Source: Rathayibacter_A sp036510655 (GTDB lineage: Bacteria; Actinomycetota; Actinomycetes; Actinomycetales; Microbacteriaceae). From it: a stretch of 64,000 nucleotides of DNA. The translations under genes were made by a program, and so were the position numbers. The stretch lies in assembly GCA_036510655.1 (NCBI GenBank), contig DATCDQ010000077.1, positions 40,946-104,945 on the forward strand, written 5' to 3'. The notes beneath the pieces were generated by a model. It was not told the DNA's origin, did not search any database, and worked only from the letters and a program-made list of their open reading frames with translations. Shown in pieces: positions 18,706 to 29,821 of this stretch. Numbering within the stretch: the first letter of the stretch is position 1; each line of letters begins with the position of its first letter.

Positions 18706-18721
18706 GTTCGAAAGTTCGAAC
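18706..18721. promoter_or_regulatory. GTTCGAA-AG-TTCGAAC palindrome upstream of a small membrane protein
   Basis: A 7-bp perfect inverted repeat with a 2-bp centre, placed between the secA stop and the start of the membrane gene at 18655. It resembles LexA half-sites, but the arrangement and spacing differ from the mycobacterial SOS box, so it is listed only as a possible operator. Confidence 0.3.
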
Positions 18722-18737
18722 AACTGCCGGTACGGCG

Positions 18738-21566
<2,829 letters not shown>

Positions 21567-21695
21567 GGATGCACTCCACTATTCACTCGGACGCCGTCTG
21601 GCGCCTCACGCCCGGTCGGACGCGCGAGCACCGACCGCAGCCGGCAACTATAGCAATAGTACTGGTGTGTGGCCCTTGTGTCGGAGGCGATGAAC

Positions 21696-21818
21696 CCGTC
21701 GTCGGTCGAGTAGCGCGGTGGAGCTTGGAGGATCGCGAAGCGATTCGCGACCCCAGCGCCGAACGAGCCTGCGAGTGAGGGTTGGCATGAGCGCAGCGAA
21801 TACACGTATCGAGACCGC
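21696..21818 (+). repeat. GGTCGAGTAG...TATCGAGACC intergenic repeat
   Basis: Starts CCGTCGTCGGTCGAGTAGCG and ends CGTATCGAGACCGC, with an internal TCGCGAAGCGATTCGCGA palindrome. It fills most of the 267 bp between hpf and secA. The ends match the segment at 40361-40407. Nothing else recognisable lies in this gap. Confidence 0.6.
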
Positions 21819-21833
21819 GGCCCACTCCCCGAC

Positions 21834-22535
21834 CTATCGGGCGAGCTTGCGGCTCGCCGTCGCCACCTCCTGCAGTTCGTCTGCCTCGTCGTCGAGGGCG
21901 ATGACGCCGTAGTCCCAGCCTTTGCGCCGATACACGACGCTCGGCCGCGCGGACTCCTGGTCGATGAACAGGTAGAAGTCGTGCCCGACGAGTTCCATGT
22001 AGTAGAGCGCGTCGTCAACGGTCATGGGCACGGACGCGAACACCTTTTTGCGGATCACGACGGGACTGTAGTCGTCACTCTCCTCGACCGCCTCGACAAT
22101 CGACTCCTGCACCGGAACGGCGCCTGTACGAACCTGCTCGAGCACCGCAACGGGCGCCGGCGTGATGTGCACAGCGGAGAATCCCCCGGTGGATGCCTCG
22201 CGCAGCGAGGTTGGCCGATGCTGCCCGTGATGCACCTTTCTTCGATCCTTCGCTCGACGCACTCGCTCCAGCAGTCGCCCGAGTGCGACGTCGAACGCCG
22301 CATACTTGTCGGTGCCCGTCGCCTCGGCGCGCACAACCGGACCCGGCCCGAACAAGGTCAGCTCCACCCGGTCCTCGCCGTTCTGACCGGTCGATTTCTC
22401 GTTGTGGCGACTCACCTTGATCTCGAGAGCTAGGGCACGATCTGCCAGATGAGAGACCTTTTCAGCCTTCTCGTTCGCGTAATCGCGAAAGCGATCGGTG
22501 ATCCCCAGGTTGCGTCCGATGATGTTGATTTCCAT
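21834..22535 (-). CDS. hpf: Long-form ribosome hibernation-promoting factor
   Basis: Binds the 30S decoding region and joins 70S ribosomes into inactive 100S dimers in stationary phase or stress. The N-terminal S30AE domain (about 1-105: MEINIIGRNLGITDRFRDYA, KVSRHNEKSTGQNGEDRVEL) is followed by a linker and the C-terminal dimerisation domain (about 170-230: MTVDDALYYMELVGHDFYLF). The length of 233 residues marks the long form. GGGAGGA lies 5 nt before the ATG, a strong site. Gene order comF-hpf-secA is the same as in mycobacteria. Confidence 0.96.
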   Translation of the reverse strand: MEINIIGRNLGITDRFRDYANEKAEKVSHLADRALALEIKVSRHNEKSTGQNGEDRVELTLFGPGPVVRAEATGTDKYAAFDVALGRLLERVRRAKDRRKVHHGQHRPTSLREASTGGFSAVHITPAPVAVLEQVRTGAVPVQESIVEAVEESDDYSPVVIRKKVFASVPMTVDDALYYMELVGHDFYLFIDQESARPSVVYRRKGWDYGVIALDDEADELQEVATASRKLAR

Positions 22536-22657
22536 GACGTCCTCCCAGATCCGACGTGAGACCCGCCCGGCCGATCAGGGCGAATCACGCCTTTTCACCA
22601 ACCGTAGTGCCGCGGTCCGGATAAGTCATCAGGTAAGGCTGTGTGTTCAGCGCACGC

Positions 22658-23377
22658 TCAGCGGGTGCCGAACCGCCGCTCGGTATTCGCCACCACGGCG
22701 GCGGCGAGCACGACCCCACCCGCCGCCTCGATTGCCCTCCTGGCCTCGCACAACGTCGCCCCAGTGGTGAGAATGTCGTCGACCAGGATGTACCCCTTGC
22801 CGGTCAGCGTGCGCCGCGCCTGAAGCGAACCCTGCCGGTTGACGCTGCGCGCGTCGATACCCAGCGCCGCCTGATCCAGCGTCTGTCGTGCTGCACGCAG
22901 CGGATGCGACGCCCGCAGCCCCGCATGAGCCAGAATCCGGTCCGTCGTGTGATAGCCACGAGCCCGAAAGGCCGCCCGAGTCGACGGGATCGTCGCCAAC
23001 TCGATGCCGGGAAGCACGATCGGTGACGCGCGCGTGTTGACTCTGCCACCAGCGCAGGCCCGATCGAAGGTTCGAAGCGCACCGGCCACGGCGGCGCGCG
23101 CGGCCGCGGCTAAGGCGGGAGTCGCATCCGTTCGACCACTCTCCTTGACGGCCAGCAGCACCCGCCGCACGGTGCCGTCATAGCGCAGGCCGCAGTGCAC
23201 CAGCAGCGGCGTTTCGCCACCGACGGCCACCGTGGTCACCTCCGGTTGCAATGCCGCCACGCAGGCGCCGCACAACGCGCGGTCGTCGAGGCCGCATCCG
23301 CTGCACGTTGTGGGCGCAAAAACTGCGAGCGCGTCCAACGCTGCACCGCGCAACAACGTCGGGTCGAGCAAGCGCAT
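22658..23377 (-). CDS. comF: ComF-family phosphoribosyltransferase-like protein
   Basis: Family related to the DNA-uptake helper ComFC/GntX; the biochemical role in actinobacteria is unclear. It shows an N-terminal four-Cys zinc module (TTCSGCGLDDRALCGAC), a middle part with RYDGTVRRVLLAVKESGR, and the phosphoribosyltransferase motif ILVDDILTTGATL near residue 200. ATG 23377 gives 239 residues and fits the family N-terminus; the frame could start 20 codons earlier at 23437. It follows lpqB by 165 bp. Confidence 0.88.
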   Translation of the reverse strand: MRLLDPTLLRGAALDALAVFAPTTCSGCGLDDRALCGACVAALQPEVTTVAVGGETPLLVHCGLRYDGTVRRVLLAVKESGRTDATPALAAAARAAVAGALRTFDRACAGGRVNTRASPIVLPGIELATIPSTRAAFRARGYHTTDRILAHAGLRASHPLRAARQTLDQAALGIDARSVNRQGSLQARRTLTGKGYILVDDILTTGATLCEARRAIEAAGGVVLAAAVVANTERRFGTR

Positions 23378-23542
23378 GCCACCACTGTGCCCGACCGCAT
23401 GCCGCGACTCACCCGATCCCACCACAACCGTGCACAAGTAGTGCCGTCACACCACTGTTGGGGCCCACCCTCTGCCACCTGGGCCCTCCCCAGCCCTCCC
23501 CAGCCCTGAGCCCCCAGCAGACCTACACGAGCAGTCTGCGAG

Positions 23543-25264
23543 TCAGGACGGCCGACCCAGCTGAGTGGCCAGTAGGGCGATTCCGCTGCTCTTCTGCTGC
23601 CATCCGGTTCCGCGGGGCCCTTCCAGCGATTGGCCCGGTGCGAGCACCCAGTACGGTGGTGCGCTGTTGCCGCCGACGAGGACATTCCCGGCGGCCGGCC
23701 CGGTGCTGACCGACTGGTCGCCGCCGATCACCTGGGTCACGATCGTCGCCTCACCGTTGCTGTCCGTCGCCAGTGATGCGACGGAAAGTTCGTCGAGCCA
23801 GGTGAGCGAGCGAGCGTTCTTGCCCGCGACCGCACCCAAGTCCACCGGGTCGGTCAGGTGATCCGGGCGGTCGGCGTTGCCACGCACAATGCCTGCCACG
23901 ACCACGTGCTGCTGGTTGCCGGTCTGCACGAGTGCGGCGATGCGGGTATCATCACGTGAGACCGCGATCGATCGCACCGCCGACGCGTCGGGCCAGCCGG
24001 GGTCGATGACGCTTGCGGTTCCGTCCGGCGCGGTGACCTGCAGCGCGCTCGGATTGTCGCCCGGCACCGACCAGACGAAGCCGAGGTTGTCCAGGGACGG
24101 GGCGATCAGGTCGGGGCGCGCATCCACGAGCTTCGACGTGTCAGTGCTGGCGCGCACATCATAGACGCCGTGCGCGGTCAACACCGCGGCAGTGTCATGC
24201 AGGGCAGAAAGCGTCACAGCGCTTGGCTGCAGCGCGACGATCTTGTCGGACATGTTCGTGACGGGCGTGACCGTGCTGCCCGACAGGAAGCCGAACGCGC
24301 CGCCCTTGAGCACGAGCGGGTTCACGTCGACCGCCGGGTCCTGAAGCGGCGCTGAACTGCCGAGGTCCGCTACAGAGCGCTGGACACCGGCGATGCTGAT
24401 CGTGACGCCGGTGACGCTGGCCACGTTCGCCAGACTCTGCGTGAGCTGCAGTTTCATCCGTCCGAGGGCCAGAGCACTCGCAGTCCCCGATCCGTTCGCG
24501 GCGCTGTTGAGCGGCACCTGAGCCTGACCGTCCGTGCTGATGCTCACCGAATCGACGGCCAGCTTCGTGCCCTGCGGGAACGCGGTGACGACCGCGCCTG
24601 CCAACCACTTGGCCGGCCCGGCGACGAGGGCCTTCACGACCCTGGTCTGGGTCGAGGCGCGAGACGGGTACCAGCGCTCGTCCGGCACCAGATAGCGGAA
24701 GTCCGGGCTGAAGAAGTAGAGCGTGTGCGCGCTGAACACGTTCGGGAATCGTGTTGCATCGATGACCACGCCGTCCGGGGCCTTGGAGATTCGCCACTGC
24801 CCCGACACCTTTTCGAACGAATACGCCTGGGTCAGCGCAGTGGACGATTCCGATCGCCGATAGTTGCCGTCTGCGTCGACGAACGCTGTCGGCGTCACGC
24901 TGAGCTGCAGGTGTGTTTTGTCGATGACGGACTCCGCGCGGCCCGTCCCCGTATCGACGGTGACGGAAGCATCCGGGTTCCAGCTTGACGAGAACTTCGG
25001 CGTCAGGAACTCTTGCGCGACCGCGTAGCCGTTCTGCGGGCTGACTGCGGCATCGACGAAGCCGCGCAGAATGTCTTTCTGGGATGCGCCGTTCGCCGGT
25101 CCGGATGGCAGATAGTCGACCGGTCCGAACCCGGCATCCTGCCCCTGCACCGCTAAGCCCTGTTCGACGGGCCCGGACCGCGGAATCGTCGCACAGCCGG
25201 CCAGGGCAATCACAGGTAGCGTGACGAGCGCGGTCAGGAGGGCAAGCATCCGTCGGGTGTTCAT
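23543..25264 (-). CDS. lpqB: LpqB family lipoprotein of the MtrAB system
   Basis: Exported lipoprotein that interacts with the extracellular domain of MtrB and tunes MtrA phosphorylation. Signal peptide at 1-23 (ALLTALVTLPVIALAG) with a lipobox LAGC, modified Cys24. A GerMN-type domain lies at about 200-320 (LYFFSPDFRYLVPDERW) and a beta-propeller-like C-terminal half follows. The ATG overlaps the mtrB stop (ATGA), so it is part of the mtrA-mtrB-lpqB operon. At 573 residues the length is normal. Confidence 0.95.
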   Translation of the reverse strand: MNTRRMLALLTALVTLPVIALAGCATIPRSGPVEQGLAVQGQDAGFGPVDYLPSGPANGASQKDILRGFVDAAVSPQNGYAVAQEFLTPKFSSSWNPDASVTVDTGTGRAESVIDKTHLQLSVTPTAFVDADGNYRRSESSTALTQAYSFEKVSGQWRISKAPDGVVIDATRFPNVFSAHTLYFFSPDFRYLVPDERWYPSRASTQTRVVKALVAGPAKWLAGAVVTAFPQGTKLAVDSVSISTDGQAQVPLNSAANGSGTASALALGRMKLQLTQSLANVASVTGVTISIAGVQRSVADLGSSAPLQDPAVDVNPLVLKGGAFGFLSGSTVTPVTNMSDKIVALQPSAVTLSALHDTAAVLTAHGVYDVRASTDTSKLVDARPDLIAPSLDNLGFVWSVPGDNPSALQVTAPDGTASVIDPGWPDASAVRSIAVSRDDTRIAALVQTGNQQHVVVAGIVRGNADRPDHLTDPVDLGAVAGKNARSLTWLDELSVASLATDSNGEATIVTQVIGGDQSVSTGPAAGNVLVGGNSAPPYWVLAPGQSLEGPRGTGWQQKSSGIALLATQLGRPS

Positions 25265-26934
25265 GCGGTCACCCCCGCGTCAGACTGCGCGTCAAGTGGA
25301 GCGTCAAGCGGGGGCAGCGGAAGCGGCGAGGCCTCAATCGGTGACCCCGGCACGCGCGGCAGTGTCAGACGGAAACACGAACCGGCTCCGGGCCGCGACC
25401 ACACCTCGATCACGCCGCCGTGCACCGTGGCATCCTCGAGCGAGATCGCGAGCCCGAGCCCCGTGCCGCCGATCGTGCGACGCCGAGACGGGTCGGCCCG
25501 CCAGAACCGGTCGAACACGCGGGAGAGGTCGTGCTCCGTCATGCCGAGCCCGTAGTCGCGCACCGAGATCGCCACGGCAGTGGCATTGCTGTCCACGGTG
25601 AGCACGATCGGCTTGCCCTCTCCGTGCTCGATCGCGTTGCCGAGCAGATTCCAGACGATCCGGCGGATGCGACGCGCGTCGATTTCGACATCGAAGTAAC
25701 CGCCGGGCGCGTCCACTCGCAATTCCGATCCGCCGTTGGCCACCAGCGTCTTCATGCTGTCCGTGGCTTCCTCGACCAGGCGCACCAGGTTCGTCGGCTC
25801 CAATTCGAGTGCGACGGAGCCGGCGTCATAACGGCTGATCTCCAGCAGGTCGGAGAGCAACCGGTCGAAGCGCTCGACCTGCGTGTGCAGCAGCTCGGCG
25901 GTGCGGGCGGTTGCCGGCGGGAACGCCTCGCGCTGATCATAGATGACATCGCCGGCCAACCGGATGGTCGTCAGCGGCGTTCGCAACTCGTGCGAGACAT
26001 CCGACACGAACCGCTGCTGCAGCTGCGACAGATTCGCCAACTGGGTGATCTGCCGTTGCAGGCTGTCCGCCATCCCGTTGAAGGAGCGGGCGAGCGTGGC
26101 GAGCACATCCTCCCCACGCTCGGGAATGCGCACCTCGAGATCACCGCCTGCCAACCGCTGACTGGTCTCGGCGGCCAGCCGGATCGGTGCGACGACGAAC
26201 CGCACCACGACCCAGGTCACCGCCCCGATCAGCAGGATCAGGGCGAGGCCGGCCAGCAGCAGGGTGCGCTGAACGAACAGCAGCGTCTGCTCGGAGTCGC
26301 TCAAGTCGTAACCGATGTACAACTCGTATCGCCCGGCGCTCGGGAGCACGATTTCGGTGCCGACGACAATTCCGGGGTCGGTGGTGTCGCCAGCGTTGGG
26401 CAGCGCGACGGATTGCGCATACAGCCTGCCTGAGGCCTTCTGAACCTGCTTGCGCAACTCCGACGTGATCAGCTTCGACGGCAGCCCCGTTGTGGCGAAG
26501 TCCGTGGGCGCGAACGGGTCGCTGGCCTGGCCGGGCTCTCGGAACGCCGCCACCAGCCGGGTCGACGTCGCCGTCTGGATGCCGCTGCGTGCGGATGCCC
26601 ACAGGTCCTGCACCGCAGCGGGGTCCGTCGCATCCGCCGCGTCGAGCGTGGCCTGCGCGCTGGTGCGCGCGCGACCGGAGTCCCGGAATGCCTGGTCCAT
26701 CCGAGACTGGAACAGGTCGTTGCCGACGCTGTAGGAGACCACAAGGCCGGTCACGAGGATCGCAACGCCCGCGAGAACGACCGTGATGAACGACGTGCGG
26801 AACTGCAGCGAACCGCGCCACAGCCGGGCAACCGTCGTGACGGGTTCACGCCAGCCCCGCCACTGGCGCAGCGCGTTCCAGGCCTGCCGGCCGCGCGAAC
26901 CGGCACTCGCCCGGCCACGCCCGTTCTGCGTCAT
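25261..26934 (-). CDS. mtrB: Sensor histidine kinase MtrB
   Basis: Membrane histidine kinase that phosphorylates MtrA to coordinate cell division, cell-wall metabolism and osmotic response. Membrane segments at about 48-72 and 225-250 flank an extracytoplasmic sensor domain; HAMP follows, then HisKA with FVSDVSHELRTPLTTIRLAG (His at about 320) and HATPase with WNLLGNAIEHGEG and GGTGLGLAISLEDATVHGG. It starts 6 nt after mtrA and overlaps lpqB. The Ala/Pro/Asp tail after about 530 is variable. 557 residues. Confidence 0.97.
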   Translation of the reverse strand: MTQNGRGRASAGSRGRQAWNALRQWRGWREPVTTVARLWRGSLQFRTSFITVVLAGVAILVTGLVVSYSVGNDLFQSRMDQAFRDSGRARTSAQATLDAADATDPAAVQDLWASARSGIQTATSTRLVAAFREPGQASDPFAPTDFATTGLPSKLITSELRKQVQKASGRLYAQSVALPNAGDTTDPGIVVGTEIVLPSAGRYELYIGYDLSDSEQTLLFVQRTLLLAGLALILLIGAVTWVVVRFVVAPIRLAAETSQRLAGGDLEVRIPERGEDVLATLARSFNGMADSLQRQITQLANLSQLQQRFVSDVSHELRTPLTTIRLAGDVIYDQREAFPPATARTAELLHTQVERFDRLLSDLLEISRYDAGSVALELEPTNLVRLVEEATDSMKTLVANGGSELRVDAPGGYFDVEIDARRIRRIVWNLLGNAIEHGEGKPIVLTVDSNATAVAISVRDYGLGMTEHDLSRVFDRFWRADPSRRRTIGGTGLGLAISLEDATVHGGVIEVWSRPGAGSCFRLTLPRVPGSPIEASPLPLPPLDAPLDAQSDAGVTA

Positions 26935-26940
26935 GATCCG

Positions 26941-27624
26941 CTAGGCAATGGCACCGGCACGGTAGCCGACGCCGCGCACCGTCATGACAATCCTGGGGTT
27001 ATCCGGGTCGTCCTCGACCTTTGCACGCAGCCGCTGCACATGCACGTTCACCAACCGCGTGTCCGCCTTGTAGTGGTAGCCCCACACCTGCTCCAGCAGC
27101 ATCTCGCGAGTGAACACCTGCTGCGGTTTCGACGCCAGGGCGAGCAGCAGATCGAACTCGAGCGGGGTCAGGTTGATGGCGGTAGAACCTCGGCGCACCT
27201 CGTGCGCGGCGATATCGACTTCCAAGTCGCCGATCTGAAGCTGTTCGGATGTCGGACCCGTCGGAGCAGGGCGCAGCCGCGTTCGAATCCGCGCAACGAG
27301 TTCCTTGGGGTTGAACGGCTTGACCATGTAGTCGTCCGCGCCCGATTCGAGACCCTTGACGATGTCGGCCGTGTCGGACTTCGCCGTCAGCATGATCACC
27401 GGCGTGCCGGACTCCGCGCGAATGCGCGAGCACACCTCGATCCCGTCAAGCCCGGGCAGCATCAGATCGAGCAGCACCAGATCCGGCTTCGACGAGTGGA
27501 AGGCGTCGATGGCAAGGGCGCCATCCGCACAGAAATGCGGCTCGAAACCCTCGGTGCGCAGCACGATGCCGATCATCTCGGCAAGGGCAGTGTCGTCGTC
27601 GACAACCAGAATGCGAGCGGTCAT
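26941..27624 (-). CDS. mtrA: Response regulator MtrA
   Basis: OmpR-family response regulator, 227 residues, essential in mycobacteria and controlling dnaA, ripA and cell-wall genes there. Receiver with the DDD start (ILVVDDDTALAE), phosphorylation site Asp53 in LLDLMLPGLDG, Lys of MVKPFNP, and a C-terminal winged helix (HEVRRGSTAINLTPLEFDLL, TRLVNVHVQRLRAKVED). ATG 27624 gives the conserved MTARILVVDD start. It heads the mtrA-mtrB-lpqB operon. The upstream 170 bp, shared with the divergent DUF7847-like gene, must contain both promoters. Confidence 0.98.
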   Translation of the reverse strand: MTARILVVDDDTALAEMIGIVLRTEGFEPHFCADGALAIDAFHSSKPDLVLLDLMLPGLDGIEVCSRIRAESGTPVIMLTAKSDTADIVKGLESGADDYMVKPFNPKELVARIRTRLRPAPTGPTSEQLQIGDLEVDIAAHEVRRGSTAINLTPLEFDLLLALASKPQQVFTREMLLEQVWGYHYKADTRLVNVHVQRLRAKVEDDPDNPRIVMTVRGVGYRAGAIA

Positions 27625-27797
27625 AGTCCCAACTTCATAGCAGGGTTCATGCAACTCCGGTAGCACGAACCATCGAACTTCTGGCATAAGAGTAGTCGAG
27701 ACTGTCTGTAAGGCGCCCGGAGCAGCCCCAACAGGGGCCACGATATGCCAGCATGGACCTGACGCCGCGCAAGGCATCCCGCGGAGAGAGGGCTGAG

Positions 27798-29138
27798 TTG
27801 ACCGACGACCAGAGCTGGCAGCCCCCGGACACTCCGTCGAACACGCCGCGGCCTGGTGAGAACGCACCGCCGCCACCAAGCGCACCACCGAGCCCGCCTC
27901 CGCCCGGCGGATACCCGCCTCCGCCCGGGTACGCACCGCCGCCGCCTGGGTACGCACCGCCACCACCCGGGTACGCACCGCCGCCGCCCGGATACGGACC
28001 ACCACCGCCCGCGTACGGGCCGCAGGCCGGTGCCTACGGCGCGCCGGGCGGGTGGACTCCCCCGCCGAAGCCCGGACTGATCCCGTTGAGGCCGCTCGGC
28101 TTCGGCACGCTGATGGGTGCCCCATTCCAGGTCTTGCGCCGCAACCCGAAACCGACTTTCGGCAGTGCGTTGCTGATCCAGGCCGTGATCGTGGTCGCTT
28201 CGTTGGTGGTCATCGGAGCGGCCGTCGCGCTAGCGGTCGGCCGCATCGACATGGCGAGCTCCGCCGATCGCGATGCCGTCACGTCGGGATCCATTGTGTC
28301 CATCATGTTGTCCGCGCTCGTGCCGCTCGTGTTGAGCCTGATCGGCTCGGCGCTGCTGCAGGGCGTGATCGTCAACGAGGTCGCGCGCGGCACGGTCGGT
28401 GAGAAGCTGTCGATGCGCGGGCTGTGGCGTGGCATCGTCGGGCGCCGGTGGGCCCTGATCGCGTGGGTGCTGCTGATCACCGCGGCTGTTCTCGTGGGCG
28501 TCGTGGTGTTGGGCACCATCGTGACCGTGCTCGTGCTGCTTGGCCCGGCGGGCATTGCGGTGGGCGTCATCTTCGGCATCATTGCAATACTCGGGCTCGT
28601 CGTGCTCAGCGCGTGGATCGGTACGAAGGTGTCGCTGGTGCCCAGCGTGATCGTGCTCGAGCGCGCCTCAATCCGTGTTGCGATCGCACGTTCCTGGGCG
28701 CTGACCCACGGTTACTTTTGGCGAACGTTCGGTGTGCAGGTGCTGATCGCGATCATCTTGGCCACGGCAAGCCAGGTGGCATCCGGAGCGATCTCGATCG
28801 TCTTCTCTTTGATTCTCGTGCTCGTCGCGCCGACCGGTGTCAGCTCCAACGGCGGGATGGCTGCGTCGATCGTGCTTGCGGCCGTGTCCTACCTGGTCAC
28901 CCTCCTGATCAGCCTGGTGATCGGCTCGATCACCTCGATTGTGCAGTCAGCGGTGAGTGCGCTCATCTATGTCGACCTGCGGATGCGCAAAGAAGGCCTC
29001 GACCTGACGCTCCAGCGTTTCGTCGAGAACCGTCAGGACGGCACCGTCGGCGCGCAGAACCCGTTCGCGGTGCCGACCGCGGATGCCCCGCAGAACCCGT
29101 TCGGCGGCTACGGCCCGGCATCGCCGCCTTTCGCATGA
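27798..29138 (+). CDS. Pro-rich multi-pass membrane protein (DUF7847 / glycerophosphodiester-phosphodiesterase membrane-domain-like)
   Basis: A cytoplasmic Pro/Gly/Tyr-rich head (residues about 8-90 with four to five PPPPGYA repeats, 21-bp units at 27920-28015) precedes a domain with six membrane helices. Membrane domains of this type are annotated as glycerophosphoryl diester phosphodiesterase membrane domain, without catalytic residues. A TTG at 27798 has GGAGAGAG 7 nt upstream and is preferred; ATG 27753 would add 15 residues but lacks a ribosome-binding site. The stop overlaps the next start (ATGA). Possibly assists membrane or envelope assembly with the MoxR cluster; this is inference. 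Confidence 0.75.
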   Translation: MTDDQSWQPPDTPSNTPRPGENAPPPPSAPPSPPPPGGYPPPPGYAPPPPGYAPPPPGYAPPPPGYGPPPPAYGPQAGAYGAPGGWTPPPKPGLIPLRPLGFGTLMGAPFQVLRRNPKPTFGSALLIQAVIVVASLVVIGAAVALAVGRIDMASSADRDAVTSGSIVSIMLSALVPLVLSLIGSALLQGVIVNEVARGTVGEKLSMRGLWRGIVGRRWALIAWVLLITAAVLVGVVVLGTIVTVLVLLGPAGIAVGVIFGIIAILGLVVLSAWIGTKVSLVPSVIVLERASIRVAIARSWALTHGYFWRTFGVQVLIAIILATASQVASGAISIVFSLILVLVAPTGVSSNGGMAASIVLAAVSYLVTLLISLVIGSITSIVQSAVSALIYVDLRMRKEGLDLTLQRFVENRQDGTVGAQNPFAVPTADAPQNPFGGYGPASPPFA

Positions 29139-29821
29139 CAGCGCTGGCCGTTGTGTACACTCTGGCCGGGCCGCGGCTGGGTATTCCTGTCAATCCGGAT
29201 GCCCCGCACGCCCACGACCTTCTCGTCAAGGAGCTCAGCAACCCGGCATATCAAGCCGCGAAGCCGACCTGGATCGATCTCGCCGCACAGGCTGTGCAGC
29301 GCTGGCTCGCTTCGCTGTTCTCTTCAGGCTCAGGCGTAACCGGCACCTTCGCCGTCATCGGCATCGTGGTTCTGGTTTGCCTGCTGGTGGGTGCCCTGAT
29401 CGTGTTCGGCGTGCCACGACTGAACCGGTCTCGCTCACAGAAACACGCCGTCCTCGATGCCGACGACGCGCGCACTGCCGCGGAACTGCGTCGGATCGCA
29501 GCGGCCTCGGCTCGCACAGGGCAGTGGAACGCTGCCGTCATCGACCTGTTCCGAGCGCTCACTCGCGGCCTTGCCGAACGCATCATCGTTGCCGTGCAGC
29601 CGGGCACGACGGCGCACGAGGTCGCGGCCCGCGCCTCTGAGGCCTTCCCCGACTTGCAACCGCAGCTGAGGGCCGCCGCGGTGATCTTCGACGGCGTCCG
29701 CTATCTCGGCCGCGCGGGCACGGCTGAGGACTACGAACGACTGCGCGACCTTGACGAGCGACTGAACGCGGGACATCCGCTTCGCCATTCGCAACAGGAA
29801 CTCGCTGAGGTCGCCGGATGA
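29135..29821 (+). CDS. DUF4129 domain membrane protein
   Basis: 228 residues: an extracytoplasmic N-terminal part, a membrane helix at about 70-92 (FAVIGIVVLVCLLVGALIVF) and a cytoplasmic DUF4129 domain (RTGQWNAAVIDLFRALTRGL, PDLQPQLRAAAVIFDGVRYL). DUF4129 is the C-terminal domain of transglutaminase-like TgpA proteins and appears alone in actinobacterial MoxR clusters. Start and stop codons overlap both neighbours (ATGA at 29135 and 29818), so translation is coupled. Confidence 0.83.
   Translation: MTALAVVYTLAGPRLGIPVNPDAPHAHDLLVKELSNPAYQAAKPTWIDLAAQAVQRWLASLFSSGSGVTGTFAVIGIVVLVCLLVGALIVFGVPRLNRSRSQKHAVLDADDARTAAELRRIAAASARTGQWNAAVIDLFRALTRGLAERIIVAVQPGTTAHEVAARASEAFPDLQPQLRAAAVIFDGVRYLGRAGTAEDYERLRDLDERLNAGHPLRHSQQELAEVAG

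Noticed and set aside
18706..18721. LexA (SOS) box
   Set aside because: Half-sites face the wrong way and have the wrong spacing for the mycobacterial TCGAAC-N4-GTTCGA box.
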